Shown piece by piece: positions 47,798 to 58,900 of a stretch of DNA of 62,534 nt. The position numbers were made by a program, and so were the translations under genes. This DNA is from Heterotrichella gracilis. Its lineage: Eukaryota; Sar; Xanthophyceae; Tribonematales; Xanthonemataceae. Positions within the stretch are counted from its first letter, which is position 1, and each line of letters begins with the position of its first letter. The DNA lies in the NCBI GenBank assembly GCA_032358255.1, contig JAULBX010025375.1, positions 1 through 62,534 of the forward strand, given 5' to 3'. The notes beneath the pieces are model-generated. The model did no database searches. It saw only the letters and a program-made list of their open reading frames with translations, and was not told the origin of the DNA.

Positions 47798-50700
47798 TGG
47801 ACCGAGCCCCGTGGCCTTTGGTGGGCCGAACGGTGGCTGAAGGGGTTGCACGGGGACCTGCGGTGCGCGAAGGCGGGGGTCAGCATTGCGATGGTGCGAA
47901 GGTGAACACACTAGTCCACTGTCCTGACGTGAAACAAGCCGAGGCTAAAGGTTGCGTGAGCGCGATTGAAATAGACGGGTCAAAACCGTGCTCGCTGGGA
48001 CGAGCAAGTACATCGGCTGGCGCGAGGTGAGTCCAAACGGCAATTCCCTAATGGTGGCTCGCCTACAGGGTAATGTGCTGGCCTTGGAGCGCTCTGGGAC
48101 ATGAAAACGGCAATCGGTGGCTGCAATGGCAGACAGGTTGACCACGCACGTGTAACACCAGAAGATTAGACGACAATTGATGCGTACACCTTGCGCATGT
48201 CAAAGTGCCTAAAAGTCGGTGAGCGGTTTGCCACCAACAGTGAACGTGTATAGGGTCCACGGTCTTGGCGACACGCTGTGCGAGCTTGGTGACAAAGAAG
48301 TAACACGGACTGGGTTTAGACTGCAGAATTGCCCTTCATCGCAGTGTGCAAACATGTGTGGGTGCATGGGCGGGGAATACCTGGCGTGAATTGCACGTGC
48401 CCAAAGGACATGCCAAGGATTCCTCAGTTCCATACCTTTTACTATGCAGTCTTCCTGAAGCGTTTCCTTGGAGCTTCCCAATAAATTTCACAGCAGCTAG
48501 CAAGTGATTTAGTATGCTAATTAGGGTGCGATTGTGTCCGTAGTATGGACCCAGATGGGTCTCGGATCGACAGCGTTGGTTACAATTGACGGTAGAGGTA
48601 GGGATACACGTTCTAAGGCGTAAATCCAATAACAATGTGCTAATGTGCTGTGTAATGCTTCCCCTGCAGTCTGCAGTTGGGCGAGCTTTGGTGGCTTGGA
48701 CAGCTCGAGCGCGTATCCTTGTACCGAGTGTCCAGAAGTTCATAGCACTGGACTCCCATGTCTGCCTTGCACTTGCAGCGGCAATTACGTCAACCCACGT
48801 CACTTTCTATTTTGTACCATGGCGGGAATTGCGTGTAAATCTACCAAGTGGCAGCTGGTACAATACATGACGACGTGCGAGGCCATACGGTGTACCATAA
48901 TGGCGGACTTGGCGCTTTGGCAGACCTCGGTTGGCGCCAGGAGACTTGTCACATTCCGCCAAAACGCACTGCTACAGAAGGTACTTTTCGGCAGTACCGA
49001 CGTGGACCACCCGTCAAACCAGCAGGGCACACAAAATGTAGGAAGTCCCCGCCTTGCAGTGTTTCACTTGTGTTCGTGATATGGAGCGCGCACAGCGCAA
49101 ACCGTGTGTCAAAGAGTGTGCAAGGGTGTTACAAGCTGTGTTCACTCCGAATGGCACTGCCACACGCAAGTGTGAAGCACGGTGCAATTAGCTGCAGGGT
49201 TTCACCGAAAGGAGGCTTATCACTATGTGCGTGTCACACAGACTGCACGCTCAGGCCAGTGATTGCCCACTAAACCTGGAGGGTAAATGGAGGGGTAATT
49301 GGAGTCACATTGAAAGGTTTTGAGGCCCTTGGATTAGGGCTTGCACACTGGACCCAGCAAACCTGCTGCCCTGTTGGGGTGGGGATCCAGCAAAACTAAA
49401 GTATTCTGTGAACAACCACGGCCCCGCAGGGTTCCAGCTTCTGAGCTTGACGGGCACCCGCCATACAGCAAGGTCAGCAGTCAGCCTTGCCTACCCTGCC
49501 CGGTGCACAGCAGGGCTGTCCTGCAGAGGTGCTAAAGCTGTGGCTGAACCTTGCTTGTCTGAAGGGTCTCCCTGACCCAGGGCTTAGGGTTTAGGGTCTA
49601 GGGTCCCCCGGACCCTGGGCAGCCGCAGTGACCCTGGACCTCCCGCTGTAGGCTACAAACCTTTGCCCAATCACCCTACCAAGCAGGGCAAGGCTTGGCA
49701 CTCTCCGCCAAGTCTGCCAGTGGTCAGCAGCCACAAGGCTAGGTAGCCCATGGTGCGCCATACTCGTTACTATTCCTATTCTTTTCCTCTGCCTTTTCCA
49801 GGTGCAGCAAGACACTGGTTGCATGGTGTCCTATGCTTGACAGAGGCTAACAGGTGGGTGCACCTCGTAAAGGTCTCAGACTTGAAGTCTTAGGCTCATG
49901 GTTTGGCTGTACCTCATTTGCCCTTAGGCCTGTACCTTCAACTTGAAGGTACCTGCCAAGTTGCATTGTACCTTGAACTCTGAGAGGGTATGTAGAGCCA
50001 CTGGAATGGGCATAAAGCTTGCTTGCGTAAGTAGAGGCATCTGCGCACAATGCTGTAGTGTCTGTACCCATGTCATGAACTCTATGTACTCTATGCCCAA
50101 GTGATAGTTCAGTACTGGGCGGCCCCCCTTCACATTAGCCACAACTTCGGTACAGTACCCAGTTGAAGTTGCAACAACATATCCAAGCCTGGAACCCAAA
50201 ATGACAAAGGATTTGGGGAGGGGCGGCCTTTGTCAACCACGGAGCAAGCGCTGCACTGGCGTCAAGGCCCAATGATTTTACCTCTGAGAGGCCTTGCCTG
50301 TAAATACCCTTAGTAAGGGTCTTGGACGTTAGCATTGAGGCGCCCGAAATACGTCTGCAGCCATGGGTAGTCTTTTAAAGACCCCAGCTGTGCACCTTCC
50401 TCGCTGTTGTCTTGTAGCCGCATATCACGAGGCGTTGCAAACGCTTCTCGCGAGAGTCAGCTCTGTATCTACTGGAGGTCCCGGGTGGCAGCCCTCAGTC
50501 TCCACGGGTTGTTGGTGTGCACGTCGTCTGCTTGCTGTTAGCACTGGAACCTGTTGCGTTGAAAGCAGCGGGTGGTTGCACCACAGACGTTCACGTGGGC
50601 ACACTCGCCAGCTCTCCGTGCATTAGTGCATCCCGTCGAGACAGCTGTACTAGACTTTTATCAAAACCTCCATCGTCAGTATTAAATGACGGCGCACAGT

Positions 50701-51160
50701 AACACTCTGCAGTGGTAGAATAATCGAGGACGACCATCAGGTGTGCATTTAAATAACGGGGGCTACCAATGGCCGATTTGCACACGTATGCATGCATGCA
50801 TTGTGGGAGTTGCATGCAATAGCTCCGAAAGGCCGGGACCGTGACATCCGAAAGCACTGGCGTTACGAATATCACACCAGTCTTTGCAGTACCTACACCC
50901 TCCTTTGCCACCCTGTGCTCACACATGTGAGCTCTGTTCCGACAATCACAGCCATTTCAGAGGTTCCCCAGGACAGCTGTTTGGCCAGTCACATGTTGAA
51001 GGCACACACTACCTCGAAACACCCTTGTGCAACTTGTGCAAATGTGGTGTGTGCTCCCCTCCATGGCCATGCCTCTATCACAGTGCACCCCCCACCCACC
51101 CCCTCCTCCTCCTCCAATTTCGACACCCACACCACCTTTGCCGCAGACCCCCCTGTCGCC
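47798..51160. other. 3.4-kb intergenic stretch, no supported gene
   Basis: Divergent region between the wall-protein gene and the membrane-protein gene. Open frames at 48645-49079 (plus; Cys-rich), 48336-48803 (minus) and 50792-51418 (plus, overlapping the next gene) show no domain or splice consistency. CCCTAAA/TTTAGGG tracts occur at about 47495-47515 (in the adjoining intron) and 49588-49608. Self-similar blocks near 49920-49990 are weak. Confidence 0.5.
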
Positions 51161-54100
51161 ATGACTGACCAGGAGCCCCTCCTGCCCCCTTGGCACATCC
51201 ATCGAACCGCCACCCTGTACTATGACGCCGAACAAGGGGAGGACAACCAATCAGAAGCCTCCTTTGTCACTGCCACTGGGGTGGGAGGCAACGGGAGCCC
51301 TCGGGTGATGGTGCGCGCCACACCCTCGAACCCTACTAACCAAACCCTACAAATCCTCACCCCTAAGCATACCCTACACCTGTCAGGCCAGCGGGATGGG
51401 GGGCAGCGGGAGCCCTAGGGTGCTGCACATCCTTTGAACACTACAAACCCTAAGCCTGCACAATAGCGCATAGCCTCAACCCTACACAAACACTACACAC
51501 GGCACAGAACCCTAGCTCGGCACCCTGTCGTACATATGCGGGACACCCTCATACCCTACACACCTCAACCCTAAACAAACCCTTCCCTGTGGTTCTAACG
51601 TCTTGTGTACCCCTTTCCAGGACACCCAAGCAAGCCCCAGCAGGTCCCCCCCTGGCCCTTCGCCATTGCCCCCCGCTTGTGGCGCAAATGCCACCTATGG
51701 GGACAAGTACTATGGAATGGTAAGGAAGGATGGGACCCTTCTAAGGGTTTCCAGACCCTTGCTAGGGGGGTGAGGTTTGTAGTACAAGCTTTTCTACACA
51801 GGGTGATACTTGTGGTAGGGAACCCCAGTTGGCGTCTAGTAGAAAACTCTTGTTCCTTTGGGGGTTCATACATCCCTGTATCCATTGTGTAGATCCGAGC
51901 GTTTTGGCACTCAACCGCTTTGCAAGGTCCCTAGACCCTAGACCCTACCTCAGGACTTTTTGTCATACCGGGGGCCCTGTGCCCGCTAGGGTTGCCAAAT
52001 GAAAACGGCCTGAAAACCCTAGACGCAGTGGAGCTAGGGTTCAGCCCCAACACCCTCATGGAGAATCTAACCCCTTACCAGGCAGGGTTCCATAATTAAC
52101 TATATAACTACAGGGTCCAGCTCAGGTCCAGCTCCACAACCCTAACCAAGGGTTCATTTGCCCTGCAGGTGGCCTGGCTGACCATGCTCCTCTTTGGCTA
52201 TGCCTTTACTCGAGGCCTGTGCTGGCTAGGGTTGCCAAACGACGGCATGAAAACCCTGGATGCGGTGGAGCTAGTTGACGATTTGGCGCAGCTGGCGGCG
52301 TTTGGGGCCATTCTGGGATGGTTTGTGGGGATCACCCATCGCGAGCGCTTTTTCTACCTTTTCGCAGGGTGCGTGTGGGGGGTGAGGCAGGGGATGTGGG
52401 ATGGGCCCACATGACATGCGCGCTGTCGAGTCCAGTGGTGATGCCCTGTGTCAATTAGACCTTTTGGTCAAGGGCATGCATGTGTGTGTTACCCAAGGCT
52501 CAACCGAACAAATGTAGGCGAATGGATTTGCCCAGGATTTTGTTGGGGTTTGAACGCCCTGCCAGTGCTGCACTACCAGCCTAGGGTTTCGTTAGGGTTT
52601 GCGCCAACTCCTCGCCAACAGAATAATAACAGAATGATGATGAAAGCGCGGCGCAACGCGTACGAGCCATCCCGCCAACCCTGTCCCACTTCTGCAGGGG
52701 CGACTTCCCCTTGATCTTCTACGCCACCATCCCCCTGTTTTCCGCCATTAGCAGCGCCCCCCCCCTGCGCCACAGCCTGGTGGATGTGCACTCATGGGGA
52801 CCCGCCATGTGGCTGGTGCTGGTGGCAGGTGAGGACCATTTCTCTCCACGATATCATCATGTATTTCCACAAATTTTCCTGGGCCCTTAGCCTGGTGAAG
52901 TTGTCCCGGGGGATGTGCAAGGTGAGGAAGCAGAGTACATGTTTTGTGTGGTTTTGTTTTGTGGGCGTCAGGTCGCTGGGTGAGAATATGCTGCACCAAG
53001 GCCTGGTGGGTGTGCATGCATGCGGACCCGCCATGTGGCTGGTGCTGGCGGCAGGTGGGTGGAAGGTCGCAATGAAACCTATTGTGTTGTAAAAACCGTA
53101 TGTAGTAAGAGTTTAATAGATGAACATGCAGGGACAGGTATCATGGTCTCTCACATGCACCTGGGGTTGGTTGAGACCTAACTCCACATGTGCCCATGTG
53201 TGCAGGTGTGTGTGGTGCGGGTGGGGCCATATGTTGGCATGTGCGCCACGCGTGGGGGTGCCTGGATGGGGAGGATTGGGGGCTGTACATGGTCAGCAGG
53301 GGGGTAATACTCATGTAAGTAATGGAAGGGGGTGGTGAGGGGAAGCATGCATGTGGGTGCCCCTGCATTAAATCATCCTTGGTCACCAGGGGGTTAGTAC
53401 TAGTGTGGGTAAACCGGGAGTGTGGGTGGGGGACCTGCATGTGACCATACCTGCATATACAGATGCGGGCTTTTCATCATTATAAAGTACGTTTTTCACT
53501 TTAGTGATATTCCATGTACACAACGGATGTATGGTAGTCTGTCATGCATCTCAATCAACACCGTACCAACAGCACTGACCTAGGCAGCTGACCATATTTC
53601 CTGGTCCAGGTCTACCCATGCCCTGTTTGCACACACACACACACCCTTCCAACCCTTCACAGCCCCCTCACCTCATCTCCCTGTTTACCTCCCCAGGTTT
53701 TACGGCTGTGTTTTCCTCACCCTGCACCTGCACCGGGGCTACACCTTCCACCTGCACCACCTGTACCTGGGCTGGCTACTGGGGGTGTGGGCGGAGTTCA
53801 ACACTAGGGTTTCCAGCATTACCCTAGCGGTGGGCGCAGGCATCTTCGTGCAGGGTGAGCACTGAAAACCCTAAAGCACTACCTACCTAACTAATCATAT
53901 TATCCATCACCCTGGAGATATCTTGCACCAAGGTTGCGGTGGGCGCAGGCAGCTTCGTGCAGGGTGAGTAGAGGTGGTGCCGTGTGTTTGGAAAACCCTT
54001 AGGGGAAAATCTAGGAGGCTAAGTAAACCTACACCCTTCAGAATTTCCATCATTGCGCTCGCAATATCGCAGCCATTGTTGTGCCATGCACGCCAACCGT

Positions 54101-54475
54101 AACTCCAGTGATCATGAATGTGCCGGGAGGGTCGAGGGTCAATGGGTTGTGAGAAACCCTAGGATGGCTTTCCACCCTAGAGTGACGTTGTGAAAACCCT
54201 CCATCGTAGCACAGGCGCGGGCAGGTGAGGCCTTGAACCAGGAAGTTCCAACACCGTTCACAGTCAGTCATTGATTGTGCCCCCTTCCCTTTCCCTCCCC
54301 AGGCATCGGCGCCTATTCCTTCGCCCCCCTCATCGAGCCCTCCTCTTGTTTCACCGTCAGCGCGCCCCCCCTGGCCCCCCTCACCTGCACGTTCACCGCC
54401 CAAGGGGACACCCCTGTGAGCCTGCTAATGTGTCCCCAGCCTGCCGGGGCGCAGGTGACACACAGCTGCAGGTAA
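51161..54475 (+). CDS. polytopic membrane protein with HLHH-x5-W motif, unknown function
   Basis: Not assigned to a named family. Exons 51161-51304, 51621-51719, 52169-52368, 52698-52828, 53663-53854, 54303-54475 close to 312 aa. The N-terminus (to about 80) is hydrophilic, then Pro/Ser-rich. Membrane segments: WLTMLLFGYAFTRGLCWLGL, AQLAAFGAILGWFVGI, IFYATIPLFSAISSA, MWLVLVA, FYGCVFLTLHLH, and SITLAVGAGIFVQGIGAYSF. Between the fifth and sixth lies GYTFHLHHLYLGWLLGVWAEF; the clustered histidines suggest metal or haem binding, an inference only. Exon 5 could begin at 53663 (frame-consistent) or at 53697 (better acceptor, but it breaks the frame with exon 4). The first two exons are less sure than the rest. 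Four of its five introns contain junction copies. Confidence 0.72.
51388..51431 (+). repeat. copy of exon 1 donor end
   Basis: GGTGGGAGGCAACGGGAGCC at the true end of exon 1 against GGATGGGGGGCAGCGGGAGCC in the intron, both followed by CT-GGGTG. The intervening 75 bases are full of AACCCTA-type telomere-like sequence. Confidence 0.8.
51970..52044 (+). repeat. copy of exon 3 interior in upstream intron
   Basis: Matches exon 3 at 52213-52276: GCTAGGGTTGCCAAATGAAA against GCTAGGGTTGCCAAACGACG, then TGAAAACCCTAGACGCAGTG against TGAAAACCCTGGATGCGGTG, and GGAGCTAG. About 80 percent identical. Confidence 0.9.
52996..53060 (+). repeat. copy of exon 4 donor end
   Basis: GGACCCGCCATGTGGCTGGT occurs in exon 4 (52798) and again from 53024, each followed by GCTGG(T/C)GGCAGGTG. 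The copy retains a usable donor. Confidence 0.93.
53931..53972 (+). repeat. copy of exon 5 donor end
   Basis: GCGGTGGGCGCAGGCATCTTCGTG at the true end against GCGGTGGGCGCAGGCAGCTT in the copy, both followed by CAGGGTGAG. ACCCTAAA separates them (53868). Confidence 0.93.
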
Positions 54476-55972
54476 CCCCTGGCCTAGGGTTTGGAAAGAG
54501 GCCGGACTTGACGTTGCTCTGCCCCTGCCATCGCGATGACCGCAAGACTAGGGGTCGTTCAAGTAACTGGCAAAGTTTAACCACGCATGACATCCCATTG
54601 GGCAAAATCATGACAGGACACTACATTGGCCGCCATTTGCCAATGGCCTGGTACTACCGGCCGGGACCACTGGCCATTATGGTAGGTTACTAGGTGGCAA
54701 ATTGCACGCCGTTTGCTGAGGGGCAAATTATTTGTCCCAAGGGCCCATCCAACTTGGCAATTTGCACGCGGTCACCGTGGACAGAGAGGCCCATTCGTGC
54801 ACTTAACAACAGTTGTGAAGTTACTTCGTCATCATGCTGCAGCAGTGCATTTTCTGATTCATGCTACCTCGAAAGGTCCCTTAATTTTGGCCACTGTAAC
54901 AATTTACTCAATGATTTACATGGCCTCTCAGTGACTCACGGCTGAGCCAGTGGCCACTGCCAGTACTCACGTGCATGCAACACCCCTGGGGCCATCATCC
55001 AAGAGCCCCAGTATCTACCTATGCATTATGTGATGAAGTGCCGGCGTATTTGGGCTAAGTGATTGAATGATGATGCAGAGCGAGTCGGATGTGTCTGGTT
55101 GGTTTGGGTTTATCCGTGGCACGGGATGTTCTGCCCAACGATTGATGATGGTACACAACGTTAATAAAACCAACGGCATAGTATACCTATATGTTTGTAG
55201 CATGGAAGGAAGCATCAACGACTGAATGGAGGAAAATTGGATGTGATAAAGCTGGTGGGGTGACCCCTTTGGGGCACCAGCCTGTGTGAAACCCTAAATA
55301 ACCTAACCCGCCAGCAGCCAGAGGGTTGCAACCCCCTTGGCTACCTACAAAATGCCCCCTAGCAGGGTGGGTCTACGTGCGTTTAAGGGTTGGTGTCCAA
55401 GTACGGAAGACCCTACCAGCCCCGTGACTAACCATTGCAAACGACCCTAAAACAACCAGTCCCAACATACCTGCTCAAGACAAAAACAAACACCCTGCCT
55501 TCAACCCCCGCAAACGAGGCACATGCCAAGCCTGAAAACCCCAACACAAACCCCAAAAATCAAACAAAAAACCCTACAGGAGCACATCCACCCTGCGCCC
55601 TGCCCTGCAAGATGGCCAGCCCTCTCACATTACCCCTACCCCGCACCCCCTCCCCGCCTAGGGAAACCCACCATGAAGAAAACAGGCCCAACGATGACGC
55701 CAAAAGTGAAACCAACACATTTATTCACCAAATTTGATTCAACGCCAGTGCAATCAACGCACCCACAATCACATCCACGCACCCCTCCACCCTCCAATCG
55801 CCGCCCAGACCCCAACCCTCCCTCCAGCTAACCGCCCCAACCCTAGCCTAGGGTTGCAGTTGGAGGTGGAGGCCAATAGCGTGGCGTTGAGAGCTGCTGC
55901 TGCGCATGACGTTGTGGTTGTCGCTTCCGTCATCACCTTACATCAGCTCCCAATCAAACTGCCCCCCACCAC
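54476..55972. other. convergent intergenic region
   Basis: No supported gene. A/C-rich stretch at 55430-55740 contains many ACCCTA and AAACCCC variants and encodes only low-complexity frames. A truncated copy of the next gene's last exon lies at its right end (55852-55935). Confidence 0.5.
55852..55935 (-). repeat. copy of GAF/TM gene last exon beyond its stop codon
   Basis: On the minus strand, GCGACAACCACAACGTCATG..CTCTCAACGCCACGC..TGGCCTCCACC follows the exon's GCGACAGCCACCCGCGCATG..CTCAAGGCAACCC..TGGCATCCACC. It ends in CTAGGCTAGGGTTGGGG, a telomere-like tail. Confidence 0.8.
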
Positions 55973-58900
55973 TCACGCCGCCGCCCTGTTTGGCCCAGGC
56001 AGCAGCGACTGCATAAACAGGCGCCTGCAGTGGCGCTCGTAGGCAAACAAAAACCCTAGGCTGAAGGTGGATGCCAGCAGGGTTGCCTTGAGGGCGGTGC
56101 CTGCGCATGCGCGGGTGGCTGTCGCCTCCGCCATTTGGGCGCACAGGAAGGGCACTCGGATGGTGAGCGCTGCTACCGCCGCCAGCTGGACGAGTGCCGT
56201 GAGGAACCAGCGGACTTGGACCGAGAACTGTAGGTGGGGAAGAGGGGGGTGAGTGTCAGGGAGAGAGAGGTGGTGGGTTAGGGTTTAGTGGATGTTGTTA
56301 ATGTTGGTGGCTGCCACCTCCGCCAGTTGGGTGCAGAGGAACGGGATCCTAAGGTTTAGGGTTCAAGGATGCCACCGCTGGCAGCTGCACAGCGCAGTGA
56401 GGAATCAACAAAGTTGCACCGAGAACTGCAGGTGGGGGCTGGGGAAGAGAGGGGATGAGTGTCAGGGAGAGGGAGAAGGGAAAATATTTTTGGCGGTGGG
56501 TTAGGAGGGTGTTGTGAGTGTGGGTGGCTGTCGCATCTGCCATTTTGGGCGCACAGGAAGGGATACGTTTAGGGTTGGGGCGGCCATTGCCAGCAGATGC
56601 ACCAGTGCAGTTAAGAATCAACAGATTCGGACCGAGATTTGCAGGTGGGAGTGGGGGGCGAAAGGGGTTTAGAGGAGGTGGTGGGTTTGGGCGGTGGATT
56701 TGAGCAAAGAATCGTGGGTGTTGGGGGAGGGTGCTGTAGAGAGGTTTATGGTTTCACCGTCCGAGGTAAGGTCAACTGTTCACCATCCAAAAACTGGAGT
56801 TAGGGTTGTTCACCATTTGTGCTAGGGTTTTTCTAGGTTTTCCCTATTCACCCACCTGCATGCCCAGCGGCATCATGAACAGCAGCTCGGCCCCGCTGGT
56901 CTTGGCAACCCGCAGCGCGGCGCTGAGTCGGGAGTAGGGCGGGGCGTGTGCGGCCTCGCCGGCGCCAAATGCCACATGGCACACCACGTACTGCAGGTAG
57001 AGACCCAGCAGGAGGAGTTCGCGCGCACCCACGAAGCGGTGGCTGCAAGGGGGGGAAGGGAGGGGGTTGAGGGCTTTGGGTGGCGTTGAATAAGGGCATG
57101 GAAATAGGATGCGTGATACATGGGCTGTTGCCGGATGGTATGCGCTGTGGCGCAGGCGTTTAAATGCCACATGGCACACCACATACTGCAGGTTGGGGCC
57201 AAGCAGGAGGAGTTTGTGCGTGCCCACAAAGCACTGGCTACGGGGGGGAAAAGAGGGGTTACAAGGGCCTTTAGGAGGGCCTGGTGATGCCTGTGTAGTG
57301 CATGGCCTGTTGCCTGCGGCACGCGTGTTTTAATGCCACGTGCCAAGCCGTGTACTGCAGGTAGAGGCCCAGTAGGAGTGGGAGGGAGACTGTTGGCCCA
57401 CCCACCACCGCCAAATACCCCCCCCATCGCCAGCTACATACCACCCACCACCACCACCACTAACCCACACCCCTCACCTCCTTGGGATGAGCAGCGTGAC
57501 GAGTAGAGGTAGTAGCAGAAGGTGGGACGGGGAGTGCAGCGCACCCCCGCTGTTGGCCCACCCCTGCGGCTGCAGCCCCCCCACCACCACGCAGGCCAAG
57601 GCGTACAGGAGGAGCGTCACCACATTGGGCTGCGGGGAGAGGAAAGAGGGGGTCAGGGGAGAGAAGTTAAATCAGTTTGCAGGGGAGGACACAGGTGACT
57701 GCGATACAATGGCCATGCCTGAAGCTGTGTGGTGGTGTTGCGTAAGGTATGGCTGCCACCGCCTGCTGGAATCATAGGGCTGTGGCTGCAACACCCTAAA
57801 CCCTAGCGTCTAAAGTCACGAGCCTCTGCCTCCCCATGCAATAGCCCACTGCAGGCACACAGCTCAGCGCAATACACCATAACTCCAACTCCCCACCTTG
57901 AAGTGCTGGTGCGCCTGCCACACCACAAACTGGCGCTCCGCCCGCCGGTCTATGAACGTGAGGTACAGGGGGTGCAAGTCCAGAGAGAGGGGGCCGCCAG
58001 GCAAAGCGGTCTCGCTAGGCGAAACCTCCTTGGTGGAGCCCTTGGGGGGCGGGAAGGGCGCCTGCGCCATCCCCGCTGAAGAGCTCCCGGCACCCCCCTT
58101 GCGCCCATCATAGAACGCGCCCCCCTTGGGCTTGGAATAGAAGTCCTGGTTACATAGTTGGGGAGATAATCAGCACTTTCAACGTTTTGGACAATCTGCA
58201 AGTTGTGTGGCACAAGCTGTGCAGGGCTGATTGCTGAGCTGGTTTTCCTGCCGGAATGCAAGTAATAAGTAGAAGAACCGTTCTGCAAACCACCGCCTCT
58301 GCATGCGCACACACCTCGTCTTCCCAGGAATCGAGGGAGGACGCCGGGTTCTTGGAGGGGTGGGGGAAGTGGGGGTTGGAGCTCCCCGCGGGGGGGTAGG
58401 CGCGGGTGGGGGGTGGGGGCTGGTCCCCATGGGACTGGCTGGGGATGGGGAGGGCGCATGCCGGCTCTGCATGCAAAAAAGCGCAGAGGGGTCAGCCACG
58501 GAGCAGGGTAAGTGGTGCGCGTGAGTGTGGGTGGGCAGGGCGTGTGTGCGCGTGGGGATGTATGGGCGAGGAGCACATACCTTGCATCAGCATCAGGCCT
58601 CCGCATGCACCGGAGCACATCTGCGCATGTTGCTGCTGAGCTGCTGAGCTGTGTTACACGCATGCACCCACCCACGCACGTCTGGGGCCAGCTGTTGCCA
58701 CCCATTTGCTCGCAAGGGTTTTGTGTCACCGGCTACAAAAGGTGTAGCCCCCTCTTCCTTACCCCTCCACACACCCTGCCGCCTCGCATGCATCTCACCC
58801 CATTCAGCATGCACCCCCCCATCCCTACCCAGATTCCCAGTCCCGCTTTGCACCCCACAAAATCCCTGGTGCCCTTCACCCCCCCCCCCCACACCACCAC

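Noticed and set aside
48336..49079. Overlapping open frames on both strands, one Cys-rich (CTECPEV..CLPCTCSG)
   Set aside because: No family, no consistent splice sites, and several frames are open at once, so coding cannot be supported.
53697..53854. Using the strong CCCCAG acceptor at 53696 for membrane-protein exon 5
   Set aside because: Joined to exon 4 it shifts the frame away from the FYGCVFLTLHLH reading; the upstream CACAG at 53662 keeps it. RNA could overturn this.
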